64,000 nucleotides of DNA from Pseudomonas viridiflava (GTDB taxonomy: Bacteria; Pseudomonadota; Gammaproteobacteria; Pseudomonadales; Pseudomonadaceae). Numbering within the stretch: the stretch's first letter is position 1; the number at the start of each line of letters is the position of its first letter. A program made the translations under genes and the position numbers. This document shows positions 1-8,272 of the stretch, one piece after another. The notes under the pieces are model-generated. The model ran no database searches. It was given only the letters and a program-made list of their open reading frames with translations, and was not told where the DNA came from. Location: the NCBI GenBank assembly GCA_900596015.1, contig UVIF01000024.1, forward strand, positions 310,001-374,000, in the 5' to 3' direction.

Positions 1-1
1 C

Positions 2-154
2 ATCGAGGCGGAAACCCTGGCAGGCTTGATCTACGAGACCCTCAAGCGGGTGCCCGAGGAAGAAGAGCTGCTGGAAGTCGAAGGGCTGCGCATCATCATC
101 AAGAAGATGAAGGGGCCCAAGATCATCCTGGCCAAGGTGCTCAAGATCGAGTGA
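2..154 (+). CDS. CorC/HlyC-family transporter-associated protein, C-terminal fragment
   Basis: Only the last 50 codons are in the window, ending at TGA 152-154. The fragment, with its acidic EEEELLEVEGLRIIIKKMKG stretch, resembles the C-terminal CorC/HlyC domain found behind CBS pairs in hemolysin/CorC/CNNM-type membrane proteins, which are linked to Mg2+/Co2+ efflux. In Pseudomonas such a gene lies close to the phoU/pst region, which agrees with the neighbours here. The upstream membrane and CBS domains are outside the window, so the assignment rests on a short piece plus context. Confidence 0.6.
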   Translation: MEAETLAGLIYETLKRVPEEEELLEVEGLRIIIKKMKGPKIILAKVLKIE

Positions 155-211
155 TGTGTGGCAGGTCGGTGCCAGCTGCGAGCAGGCCGGGCGTTGTGCA
201 GTGACCCTGAT

Positions 212-242
212 GGCCTCTTCGCGGGTAGAACCCGCTCCCACA
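212..242. repeat. REP-like palindrome
   Basis: A short imperfect palindrome with GCGGGTAGAACCCGC at its core, followed by CTCCCACA. It sits just after the CorC-type stop and before the convergent M23 peptidase gene. The same motif recurs at about 4049, 12414, 37975 and 57763, always between genes, as expected for Pseudomonas REP elements. It may act as a weak transcription stop or mRNA stabiliser. Confidence 0.8.
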
Positions 243-295
243 TGGGTCCGTAGCACAAAGGTCCGCTCACGCAGGGGATGGTTCCTGCGACGAGC

Positions 296-1192
296 CTACT
301 GGCCGCCGACGGCGAAGTTGGGGAGCACGCCCAGTGGCCGGTCGAACTGGTAGGGGATCGATTCCAGCGCCAGGCCGACGTTGCGCTGCACCACGAAATG
401 CAGGTGCGGACCGGTGCTGTTGCCGGTGTTGCCCGAACGCGCCAGCGCCGAGCCGACACTGACCTGCTGACCCTCCTTGACGCTGACCGAACCGCGCATC
501 AGGTGCAGATAGACGCCCATGGTGCCGTCTTCGTGGAGGATACGCACGAAGTTGCCCGATGGGTTGTCACCGCGATTGTTCTGCTCGTTTTCCACCTTGA
601 TCACCGTGCCGCCGCGCGCCGCGATGATCGGCGTGCCTTCGGGCATGGCGATGTCCATGGCATAGCGCCCCTTTGCGCCGAAATGGCTGTATTTGCCATT
701 GGGGCCTTGGGTCAGGCGGAAAGGTCCGCCGCGCCACGGGAATGGATAGCGATAACCATGCGCCTCGCCTTGCGGGTCACCGATCGAGGACACCAGCGTC
801 TGCGCATAGCCCAACGGCTTGCCGGCCTGCTGGGCCGTGAGCACCACCAGGCTGACGCTGCTGCGCGCGGGCACTACCCGGCGGATGCTGCTGGGCGGCA
901 GGCCTTGCACGTTGCGCAACTTGCTCAGCTTGAGCTCGACCTCGACCGGTGCATACAGATCGTTGCGCACCATGAAATTGGCGCTGCCCCTGGTTTTCTT
1001 CACCTCCAGACGAACCTGCCGGTCGATGCGCTCGACGATGCGCTCGCGCAGCACGAACACCCGCGCGCCGGGCACGGGCCGGTCGGTGTAGGAGGTGACG
1101 CCATCGGCATTGGTGAACTTGTAGACGGTCGCCGCCTGAGCCATGGGGGCGGCCGCGAGCAGGCCGCAGATCAGCAGGAGGCGATAGACCAT
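296..1192 (-). CDS. M23-family (LytM-like) metallopeptidase with N-terminal DUF4124 domain
   Basis: A 298-aa exported protein. The chosen ATG at 1192 begins a clear signal peptide (MVYRLLLICGLLAAAPMAQA); a longer open frame exists but would bury it. After cleavage comes a DUF4124-like segment (VYKFTNADGVTSYTDRP). The C-terminal half is an M23 peptidase domain with both zinc-ligand motifs: an H...D pair in SHFGAKGRYAMD, and HLHF in TGNSTGPHLHF. Such enzymes cut peptidoglycan cross-links or act as periplasmic amidase activators; both ligand motifs are present, so an active enzyme is likely. It ends about 140 bp from the convergent CorC-type gene. Confidence 0.9.
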   Translation of the reverse strand: MVYRLLLICGLLAAAPMAQAATVYKFTNADGVTSYTDRPVPGARVFVLRERIVERIDRQVRLEVKKTRGSANFMVRNDLYAPVEVELKLSKLRNVQGLPPSSIRRVVPARSSVSLVVLTAQQAGKPLGYAQTLVSSIGDPQGEAHGYRYPFPWRGGPFRLTQGPNGKYSHFGAKGRYAMDIAMPEGTPIIAARGGTVIKVENEQNNRGDNPSGNFVRILHEDGTMGVYLHLMRGSVSVKEGQQVSVGSALARSGNTGNSTGPHLHFVVQRNVGLALESIPYQFDRPLGVLPNFAVGGQ

Positions 1193-1262
1193 GGGGGCGA
1201 TGTCTGAAGGGGAACGAGCGCCAAGATTAGCAGGTATCGGCGCAGCGGCAATGTGCCATCTG

Positions 1263-2168
1263 TCAGGCGCCTGGCACGAAATGTTTCTGCACCGATCCAC
1301 GGGCGATCAAGCGCGAAATGTAGTCGAGCTTCTGCGCATCCTGGTCGAGAAAACGGAACGTCAGCTGCAGCCAGTCACTGTCGGGCTTGGGCTCGAATGC
1401 GGCAACGGCGTGCAGGTAGCCATTGAGGCGAGCCACCTCGGCATTCTCGCCCTGCTCCAGATCCAGTACCGCCAGCTCCAGCACCTGCGGCAGCACCGCT
1501 GCGCGGCGTACCACCAGCAACGCTTCCTTGAGGCTCAGGGCCTTGATCACGCACTGCTGGCTGCCACCGGGCAAACGCAGTTGGCCCTGCCCGCGGCCCA
1601 TGGGCGCTGCAGCTCGCGGAGGCGGCGCCGCCGTACCTGCCAACAGTGGGCTGGCAGCACGAGACGCCGGCGCTGCAGCCCGTGCAGGCTCGGCACGGCC
1701 CGAGGTCAACGCGCTGAGCGAGTCGTTGGCAAAGGCCGAAGCGGCCTGCTGGCGAGTCGGCGCACCGGCGGCAAGGGCCTGCAGCTTGCCGACCTTGGCC
1801 AGGGCCTTCTTGACCTTGGTCATCAGCTGTTCGTTGGTGAACGGCTTGCCGATGTAATCGGAAACGCCAGCCTGGATCGCCTGCACGACGTTTTCCTTGT
1901 CGCCTCGGCTGGTCACCATGATGAAAGGCAAGGTCTTGCTGTTTTCCTGCTCGCGGGTCCAGGTCAGTAGTTCAAGACCCGACATTTCCGGCATTTCCCA
2001 GTCGCACAGCACCATGTCGTAGCTGTTGTGCATCATCAGGGACTGCGCCTTGCGGCCGTTGACTGCATCTTCGACGACGATGCCGGGAAAGGCATTGCGC
2101 AGGCATTTCTTCACCAGGTCGCGGATGAACGGCGCGTCATCCACTACCAGCACACTGATCTTGCTCAT
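1263..2168 (-). CDS. Response regulator: CheY-like receiver plus C-terminal extension
   Basis: A 301-aa protein. Residues 1-125 form a receiver domain with the acidic pair in VVDDAP, the phospho-acceptor Asp in MVLCDWEMPEMSG, the Thr/Ser in IMVTS and the Lys in YIGKPF. An Ala/Pro-rich linker (about 135-190) follows. The last ~100 residues begin GQLRLPGGSQQCVIKALSLKEALLV and resemble a PilZ-type beta-barrel, though the RxxxR motif for c-di-GMP binding is not obvious. There is no HTH, so output is probably protein-protein or ligand-controlled. No kinase gene is adjacent. It lies downstream of the phoU terminator and so probably has its own promoter. Confidence 0.85.
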   Translation of the reverse strand: MSKISVLVVDDAPFIRDLVKKCLRNAFPGIVVEDAVNGRKAQSLMMHNSYDMVLCDWEMPEMSGLELLTWTREQENSKTLPFIMVTSRGDKENVVQAIQAGVSDYIGKPFTNEQLMTKVKKALAKVGKLQALAAGAPTRQQAASAFANDSLSALTSGRAEPARAAAPASRAASPLLAGTAAPPPRAAAPMGRGQGQLRLPGGSQQCVIKALSLKEALLVVRRAAVLPQVLELAVLDLEQGENAEVARLNGYLHAVAAFEPKPDSDWLQLTFRFLDQDAQKLDYISRLIARGSVQKHFVPGA

Positions 2169-2265
2169 CGACCGCTCCTGAAAACCGCGCAGGCATTACC
2201 GCTCGCCAAGGGCCACGTGCCACGTGGCGTGGCTGGCCACACGGCTGCCTCGCTTCGACCCACAA

Positions 2266-2294
2266 TGAAAAACGCCCGGCAAAGGCCGGGCGTT
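2266..2294 (-). terminator. Intrinsic terminator of the pst-phoU operon
   Basis: Inverted arms AACGCCCGGC (2271-2280) and GCCGGGCGTT (2285-2294) form a 10-bp GC-rich stem with a 4-nt loop. Read on the minus strand it is followed by a run of T residues. It lies 15 bp after the phoU stop codon. Confidence 0.9.
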
Positions 2295-2308
2295 CGTGTA
2301 GGGCCACC

Positions 2309-3067
2309 TTACTTATCGTCAGGTTGGTCCAGAACATTAGCGCTGTCGAGGGTCCCTTCGACTTCCTGCTTCATGCGCTTGAGGCCCATGTGCCGTACAT
2401 CGGTGCCGCGCACCAGGTAAATCACCAGTTCGGAGATGTTGCGCGCATGGTCGCCGATGCGCTCCAGCGAGCGCAGCACCCAGATCACGTTGAGCACTCG
2501 GGAAATGGAGCGCGGGTCCTCCATCATGTAGGTCACCAGCTCGCGCAGCGCCGTCTTGTACTCGCGGTCGATGGTCTTGTCGTACTGCGCCACCGACAGT
2601 GCCAGGTCGGCGTCGAAGCGGGCGAAGGCGTCGAGCGCGTCGCGCACCATGATGCGTACCTGGTCGCCGATGTGCCGCACCTCGACGTAGCCACGGGGCG
2701 ACTCGCCCTCCTCGCACAGCTGGATGGCGCGGCGGGCGATCTTGGTCGATTCGTCGCCGATGCGCTCCAGGTCGATCACCGACTTGGAAATGCTGATGAT
2801 AAGCCGCAGGTCAGAGGCCGCTGGCTGTCGACGTGCAAGGATGCGCAGGCATTCCTCGTCGATGTTGCGCTCCATCTGGTTGATCTGCTCGTCGACCTCG
2901 CGCACCTGCTGGGCCAGCCCGGAGTCGGCCTCGATCAGCGCGGTGACCGCGTCGTTGACTTGCTTCTCGACCAGCCCGCCCATGGCCAGCAGGTGGCTGC
3001 GCACCTCCTCGAGTTCGGCGTTGAACTGCTGCGAGATGTGATGGGTGAGGCCTTCTTTACTGATCAT
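2309..3067 (-). CDS. phoU: Phosphate signalling regulator PhoU
   Basis: A 252-aa all-helical cytoplasmic protein made of two PhoU repeats. PhoU links the PstSCAB transporter to the PhoR/PhoB two-component system and keeps the Pho regulon off when phosphate is plentiful. Family sequences visible include IERIGDESTKIARRA in the first repeat and LERIGDHARNISELVIYLV in the second, the acidic helix faces that bind metal. The ATG at 3067 is preceded by AAGGATT at good spacing; a longer frame to 3109 lacks a ribosome site. It is the last gene of the operon, 55 bp after pstB and just before a terminator. Confidence 0.98.
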   Translation of the reverse strand: MISKEGLTHHISQQFNAELEEVRSHLLAMGGLVEKQVNDAVTALIEADSGLAQQVREVDEQINQMERNIDEECLRILARRQPAASDLRLIISISKSVIDLERIGDESTKIARRAIQLCEEGESPRGYVEVRHIGDQVRIMVRDALDAFARFDADLALSVAQYDKTIDREYKTALRELVTYMMEDPRSISRVLNVIWVLRSLERIGDHARNISELVIYLVRGTDVRHMGLKRMKQEVEGTLDSANVLDQPDDK

Positions 3068-3122
3068 GGGTCGAATCCTTGGTGCGTCCACTCGGGATGA
3101 TGCCAGCAACCGCTGCGAAGCC

Positions 3123-3956
3123 CTAGCCGTAGCGACCGGTAATGTAGTCTTCGGTCTGCTTCTTGGCGGGATTGGTGAACAGCGTGTCGGTATCGCCGAA
3201 CTCCACCAGCTTGCCCATGTACATGAACGCCGTGTAGTCCGACACCCGTGCGGCCTGCTGCATGTTGTGGGTGACGATGACGATGGTGTACTTGGACTTG
3301 AGCTCGTAGATCAGCTCTTCGACCTTGAGCGTGGAAATCGGGTCGAGGGCCGAGCACGGTTCGTCGAGCAACAGTACCTCGGGCTCGACGGCGATGGTGC
3401 GGGCGATGACCAGACGCTGCTGCTGGCCGCCGGACAGGCCCAGCGCCGACTCGTGCAGGCGGTCCTTGACCTCGTCCCACAAGGCTGCGCCCCTGAGCGC
3501 CCACTCGACCGCTTCATCGAGGATGCGCTTCTTGTTGATGCCCTGGATGCGCAGGCCGTAGACCACGTTCTCGTAGATGGTCTTGGGGAACGGGTTGGGC
3601 TTCTGGAACACCATGCCGACGCGGCGGCGCAGCTCGGCGACGTCCTCGCCCTTGCTATAGATGTCGTGGCCATAGAGGTTGATGGCACCCTGTATGCGGC
3701 AGCCATCGACCAGGTCGTTCATGCGGTTGAAGGTGCGCAGCAGGGTCGACTTGCCGCAGCCCGACGGGCCGATGAAGGCGGTCACGCGCTGCTTGGGAAT
3801 GTTCATGCCGATGTCGAACAGTGCTTGCTTGTCGCCGTAGAACAGGCTCAGGCCGGGCACTTCGATGGCCACGGTCTCTTTCGCCAGGTTCAGGCTCTGC
3901 TTGTCGCGCCCCAGGGCCGACAGGTTGATGCCATGGGATGGGTTTTCATGCTGCAT
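3123..3956 (-). CDS. pstB: Phosphate ABC transporter ATP-binding protein PstB
   Basis: A 277-aa ABC ATPase energising high-affinity phosphate uptake through PstC/PstA. Walker A is GPSGCGKST at about 63-71, the Q-loop VFQKPNPFPKTIYENV, the signature LSGGQQQR, Walker B VLLLDEPCSALDP and the switch His in IVTHNMQQA. The ATG at 3956 has GGAG six bases upstream; the in-frame TTG at 3968 is less likely. It is separated from pstA by 138 bp containing a REP-like palindrome, which could lower read-through or adjust stoichiometry. Confidence 0.98.
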   Translation of the reverse strand: MQHENPSHGINLSALGRDKQSLNLAKETVAIEVPGLSLFYGDKQALFDIGMNIPKQRVTAFIGPSGCGKSTLLRTFNRMNDLVDGCRIQGAINLYGHDIYSKGEDVAELRRRVGMVFQKPNPFPKTIYENVVYGLRIQGINKKRILDEAVEWALRGAALWDEVKDRLHESALGLSGGQQQRLVIARTIAVEPEVLLLDEPCSALDPISTLKVEELIYELKSKYTIVIVTHNMQQAARVSDYTAFMYMGKLVEFGDTDTLFTNPAKKQTEDYITGRYG

Positions 3957-4048
3957 GGCAGACTCCAAAGGCTGTCAGATTCGGTTCAACGTCGGAATAT
4001 TCCAAGGGCTGTAATGACCTGTTCGCAGGCGCAGCGCTCGCCACCCTT

Positions 4049-4077
4049 GTGGGAGCGGGCTCTGCCCGCGAAGGGGC
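4049..4077. repeat. REP-like palindrome between pstA and pstB
   Basis: GTGGGAGCGGGCTCTGCCCGCGAAGG forms a short stem-loop in the 138-bp gap between pstA and pstB. It is the same family as the REP-like elements elsewhere in the window. An intra-operon REP commonly stabilises upstream mRNA. Confidence 0.75.
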
Positions 4078-4094
4078 CATCGCTGACACACCCC

Positions 4095-5765
4095 TCAACT
4101 GTCCAGTGCCTTGTACTTCTCGCGCAAGTGGTTGCGGATCCACACCGCCGACAGGTTCAGCGTAGCGATCACCAGCACCAGCAGCAATGCAGTGGCATAG
4201 ACCAGTGGTCGCGCGGCCTCCACGTTGGGGCTCTGGAAACCGACGTCATAGATATGAAAGCCCAGGTGCATGATCTTCTGGTCCAGGTGCAGGTACGGGT
4301 AGTTGCCGTCCAGCGGCAGCGACGGCGCCAGCTTGACCACGCCCACCAGCATCAGCGGGGCCACCTCGCCGGCGGCGCGGGCCACGGCCAGGATCATGCC
4401 GGTCATCATTGCCGGGCTGGCCATGGGCAGGACGATCTTCCACAGGGTTTCCGCCTTGGTCGCGCCGAGGGCGAGCGAGCCCTCGCGCACGGTCCGCGGA
4501 ATCCGCGCCAGGCCCTCCTCGGTGGCCACGATCACCACCGGCACCGCCAGCAGCGCCAGGGTCAGCGACGCCCACAACAGCCCCGGCGTGCCGAAGGTCG
4601 GCGCCGGCAGGGCCTCGGGAAAGAACAGGCGATCGAGCGAGCCACCCAGCACATAGACGAAGAACCCCAGGCCGAACACGCCATAGACGATGGCCGGCAC
4701 ACCCGCCAGGTTGTTCACCGCGATGCGGATCAGCCGGGTGAAGGTATTCTGCTTGGCGTACTCGCGCAGGTAGACCGCCGCCAGCACGCCGAACGGCGTG
4801 ACGATGACGGCCATGATCAGCGTCATCATCACCGTGCCGAAGATGGCCGGGAAGATCCCGCCTTCGGTATTGGCTTCGCGCGGGTCATCGCTGAGGAATT
4901 CCCACATCTTGCTGAAATAGAAACCCAACTTGGTCAGGGTGTTCATGGCGTTGGGCTGATAGGCGTGGACGATCTGCCCCAGCCGAACCTCGATTTCCTT
5001 GCCGTTGGCGTCACGCACCGTGATGCTGTCGCGATTGACCTGGGCATGCAACGCGCCCAGGCGGATTTCGATGTCCTTGTAACTCGCATCGAGCTCGGCG
5101 CGCTCGGCGTCCATGTCGGCTTGGGCCACAGGCGTGAGGCGGCCTTCGAGTTCCAGGCGACGGGTCTGCAGACGCAGCCTTTCCAGGCCGGCATTGACCT
5201 TGCCGATATCGGACTTCTCCAACCGCCTCAGCGCGTCCGCCAGGTCGCTGACCCGGGTGATGCGGCTCTGCAGTTCCGGCCAGGCAGTTTCGCCTTCGGC
5301 CACGACCTTGCCTTGTTCCTTGATATTGACCAGGTAGCCATAGAAGTTGCCCCACTCGCGCCGCTCCAACGCCATGAGTTCGGGTGGGGTGCTCTGTTCG
5401 GTCAACCAGTCGCCGACGATCCAGGTGAAATCGGCACCGTTGATGTCACGGTTGCCGACCTTGACCAGTTCGCGCGTCATGAATTCGGGGCCGTTGTCGG
5501 GCACCGGCAGGCCGGCACTTTTCAGACGCTCGCGCGGTACCTCTTCCTTCTGCACGATTTCGCCGATGACCAGATGATTGGCCATGCCCGGCACGTTGTA
5601 GCTGGCGTGGACCAGGTCGGCCGGCCAGAAATGTGCCAGGCCACGCACGGCGATCACTGCCAGCAGGCCCAGCGTCATGATCACCGCGATGGACACGGCC
5701 CCGCCGCTCATCCATACACCGGGCGAGCCGCTCTTGAACCAGCCTTTCAGGGAGTTCTGCTTCAC
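4095..5765 (-). CDS. pstA: Phosphate ABC transporter permease PstA, long form
   Basis: A 556-aa inner-membrane permease, roughly twice the ~300 aa of E. coli PstA. The first TM segment (about 20-45) is followed by a large, mostly periplasmic insertion (about 60-290) with heptad-like helices. The canonical permease core follows and includes the EAA-type loop (AEVAPLMLVG and upstream EEGLARIPRTVREGSLALGATKAETLWK). The start is GTG at 5765, preceded by AAAAGGTAG. The gap to pstC is only 16 bp, so the two are co-translated. The long form is usual in Pseudomonas; what the insertion does is unknown to me. Confidence 0.97.
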   Translation of the reverse strand: MKQNSLKGWFKSGSPGVWMSGGAVSIAVIMTLGLLAVIAVRGLAHFWPADLVHASYNVPGMANHLVIGEIVQKEEVPRERLKSAGLPVPDNGPEFMTRELVKVGNRDINGADFTWIVGDWLTEQSTPPELMALERREWGNFYGYLVNIKEQGKVVAEGETAWPELQSRITRVSDLADALRRLEKSDIGKVNAGLERLRLQTRRLELEGRLTPVAQADMDAERAELDASYKDIEIRLGALHAQVNRDSITVRDANGKEIEVRLGQIVHAYQPNAMNTLTKLGFYFSKMWEFLSDDPREANTEGGIFPAIFGTVMMTLIMAVIVTPFGVLAAVYLREYAKQNTFTRLIRIAVNNLAGVPAIVYGVFGLGFFVYVLGGSLDRLFFPEALPAPTFGTPGLLWASLTLALLAVPVVIVATEEGLARIPRTVREGSLALGATKAETLWKIVLPMASPAMMTGMILAVARAAGEVAPLMLVGVVKLAPSLPLDGNYPYLHLDQKIMHLGFHIYDVGFQSPNVEAARPLVYATALLLVLVIATLNLSAVWIRNHLREKYKALDS

Positions 5766-5781
5766 AGCTGGCTACCTTTTC

Positions 5782-8067
5782 TCAAAGCGATGAATACTTT
5801 TTGCGCAGGCGCTGACGAATCAGCTCGGCCGCGGTGTTCATGACGAAGGTGAACAACAGCAGCACCAATGCCGAGAGGAACAGCACGCGGTAGTGGCTGC
5901 CGCCTACTTCCGATTCGGGCATTTCCACCGCAACGTTGGCCGCCAAGGTGCGCAGGCCTTCGAACAGGTTCATTTCCATGACCGGTGTGTTGCCGGTGGC
6001 CATCAGCACGATCATGGTTTCGCCCACGGCTCGGCCCATGCCGATCATCAGCGCCGAGAAGATGCCTGGGCTGGCGGTCAGGATTACCACGCGGGTCAAG
6101 GTCTGCCAAGGTGTGGCGCCCAGTGCCAGCGAACCCAGGGTCAGGCCGCGGGGCACGCTGAACACGGCGTCCTCGGCAATCGAATAGATGTTCGGAATGA
6201 CCGCGAAACCCATGGCCAGGCCCACCACCAACGCGTTGCGCTGATCGTAGGTGATGCCCAGGTCGTTGCTGATCCAAAGGCGCATGTCGCCGTCGAACCA
6301 CCAGGTTTCCAGGAACGGGCTCATGTACAGCGCTAACCAGCCCACCAGCAGGATCACCGGGATCAGGATCGCGCTTTCCCAACCGTCCGGAATGCGCAGG
6401 CGGATCGACTCCGGCAGGCGGCTGACCACGAAGCCTGCGCTCAGGATGCCCAGCGGGGTAAGCAGGAGCAGGCTGAAGATACCGGGCAGGTGACCTTCGA
6501 CATAGGGTGCCAGGAACAGGCCGGCGAAGAAGCCGAGGATCACCGTGGGCATGGCTTCCATCAGCTCGATGACCGGCTTGACCTTGCGGCGCATGCCGGG
6601 GGCCATGAAGTAGGCGGTGTAGATCGCCGCGGCAATGGCCAGCGGCGCGGCCAGCAGCATTGCGTAGAACGCTGCCTTCAAGGTGCCGAACGTCAGCGGC
6701 GCCAGGCTCATCTTGGGTTCGAAATCGGTGTTGGCTGCGGTCGATTGCCAGACATAGGCCGGTTTGTCGTAGTTTTCGTACCAGACCTTGCTCCACATCG
6801 AGCTCCACGAAACTTCCGGGTGCGGGTTGTGCAGGGTCAATGGCTGCAACGCGCCGTTGGCTTCGACCATGAGCTTGTTGGCCCGCGGCGCCATGGCGTA
6901 GATACCCGCACCGTCGACCACGGGCTCGACCAGCAGGGTGCGGTGCGCAGTGCTGTGGAAAACCCCCAGCTGACCGGATGCATCCAGGGCGGTGAAGCCC
7001 TTGCGCCGCTGTTCGGAGCTGATCTGGATGATCGGCGTGTGCCCCATCTGGAAGGTACGAATCTGCTTGAGGCGCGGTTCGCCGTCTTCGTCGCGGGCCA
7101 TGAACCATTGCGCCAGGCCACCCTTGGAGTCGCCGATGATCAGCGAGATGCCGCCGACCAGCTGGGCGCTGGCGGTGATTTGGGTGTCGGCGTTTTCGCT
7201 GAGCTTGTAGCGGCCGTTCATGCTGCGGTCGCGCAGGCTGAAGACATCGACCTGGGCACGGCCGTTGATCACGTACAGCCACTGCTGGCGCGGGTCGATG
7301 AAGATTGCCTTCACCGCCTGGTTCATCTGCGGCAGCTCGATGCGCTTCTGCTCGTTGACGACCTCGCCGGTCATCATGTTTTCTTCGCGGGTGAGCTGCA
7401 GCACGTTGAGCTGATCGCCGGTGGAACCGGCCAGGATCAGGCTGGAGTCGCTGGCATTGATGCTCACCCGCTCCAGCGCGCGGCCTTGAGGGTCAAGTTC
7501 GATGGGGGCATTGCCGTAGGGGTATTCGATCGCCGGGGTAACGGTCTTGTTGCCATCCGGGTAAGTCACCCGGTAGGTGTGGCGAAACACCAAAGCCTGA
7601 CCGTTGGACAGGCCCAGTACCACCAGAGGCGCGCCAGGCTGGTCCTTGGCGCTGGCGGTCACGGTCACGCCGGCGGGAATCGGCAACGCCGTGCGCGACA
7701 GCTCTTCCCCGGTATGGGCATTGAAGAACAGTGCCGTGCCCTGCTCCGAGACGCGCATGCCTGCTTCGTTCTGCTCTTCGAGCGCATACACCAGAGGCTT
7801 GCCGGCATCCTGCAGCCACGCGGGGTGCAGGGGCGGCTCGACCGTCAGCTCGGCCCCTTTGAACAGCGGTACCACCACGTAGGCGAGGAAGAAGAAGATC
7901 AACGTTATCGCGGCCAGCACAGCCAGACCACCGACCAACACATACCAGCGCGTGAAGCGATCCTTGAGCGCACGAATGCGCCGCTTGCGCTGCATCTCGG
8001 GGGTGTTGAAATCGATGCGCTTGGGTGGAGAAGTCGGGGTCATCGGGGAATTGGCCAGATCGTTCAT
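5782..8067 (-). CDS. pstC: Phosphate ABC transporter permease PstC, long form
   Basis: A 761-aa permease, far above the ~320 aa of E. coli PstC. A TM segment at about 45-75 is followed by a ~370-residue extracytoplasmic domain rich in beta strands (repeated turns such as GSTGDQLNVLQL and PRQQWLYVINGRAQVDVFSL suggest a propeller-like fold). The C-terminal ~300 residues are the normal permease with EAA motif (EDAVFSVPRGLTLGSLALGATPWQT). ATG 8067 is preferred, with AGGG seven bases upstream; an in-frame GTG lies at 8073. It has its own Pho box at 8090-8107 immediately upstream. Confidence 0.97.
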   Translation of the reverse strand: MNDLANSPMTPTSPPKRIDFNTPEMQRKRRIRALKDRFTRWYVLVGGLAVLAAITLIFFFLAYVVVPLFKGAELTVEPPLHPAWLQDAGKPLVYALEEQNEAGMRVSEQGTALFFNAHTGEELSRTALPIPAGVTVTASAKDQPGAPLVVLGLSNGQALVFRHTYRVTYPDGNKTVTPAIEYPYGNAPIELDPQGRALERVSINASDSSLILAGSTGDQLNVLQLTREENMMTGEVVNEQKRIELPQMNQAVKAIFIDPRQQWLYVINGRAQVDVFSLRDRSMNGRYKLSENADTQITASAQLVGGISLIIGDSKGGLAQWFMARDEDGEPRLKQIRTFQMGHTPIIQISSEQRRKGFTALDASGQLGVFHSTAHRTLLVEPVVDGAGIYAMAPRANKLMVEANGALQPLTLHNPHPEVSWSSMWSKVWYENYDKPAYVWQSTAANTDFEPKMSLAPLTFGTLKAAFYAMLLAAPLAIAAAIYTAYFMAPGMRRKVKPVIELMEAMPTVILGFFAGLFLAPYVEGHLPGIFSLLLLTPLGILSAGFVVSRLPESIRLRIPDGWESAILIPVILLVGWLALYMSPFLETWWFDGDMRLWISNDLGITYDQRNALVVGLAMGFAVIPNIYSIAEDAVFSVPRGLTLGSLALGATPWQTLTRVVILTASPGIFSALMIGMGRAVGETMIVLMATGNTPVMEMNLFEGLRTLAANVAVEMPESEVGGSHYRVLFLSALVLLLFTFVMNTAAELIRQRLRKKYSSL

Positions 8068-8089
8068 GCGCACACCCTAGCGATCCTGT

Positions 8090-8107
8090 ATGACAGAAAC
8101 ATGACAA
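8090..8107 (-). promoter_or_regulatory. Pho box at the pstC promoter
   Basis: On the minus strand the sequence TTGTCATGTTTCTGTCAT is a two-unit direct repeat, almost identical to the PhoB consensus CTGTCAT-N4-CTGTCAT. Ten bases further is TAGGGT in the position of a -10 element, the spacing seen at E. coli phoA. This would let PhoB drive pstC independently of pstS. The predicted transcription start falls at or next to the pstC ATG. Confidence 0.85.
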
Positions 8108-8172
8108 TGAGGTGACGCGACAAAATCGCCGGCCGGCTCAAGGCCGTCGGCGAATGGATGTAGGTTAATCCC

Positions 8173-8259
8173 GTAGGAGCGGTCTGTGGCCGCGAACCTG
8201 TCACTGCGGTGCATCAGGTGTACCGCGGCGCTCTTTTCGCGGCCACCGGCCGCTCCTAC
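8173..8259. repeat. REP pair between pstS and pstC
   Basis: Two inverted REP-like units with arms GTAGGAGCGG and CCGCTCCTAC lie in the 205-bp gap between pstS and pstC. Placed just after pstS, the pair is well suited to protecting the pstS message or reducing read-through, giving more binding protein than permease. Confidence 0.85.
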
Positions 8260-8272
8260 AAAGTGGCGATGT

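Noticed and set aside
3957..3968. TTG at 3968 as the pstB start.
   Set aside because: GGAG is correctly spaced for the ATG at 3956, and the TTG would overlap that site.
3045..5843. A 932-codon open frame antisense to pstB and pstA.
   Set aside because: It is Gln/His/Arg/Asp-rich with no family motifs and mirrors two clear genes; such frames are common in G+C-rich coding DNA.
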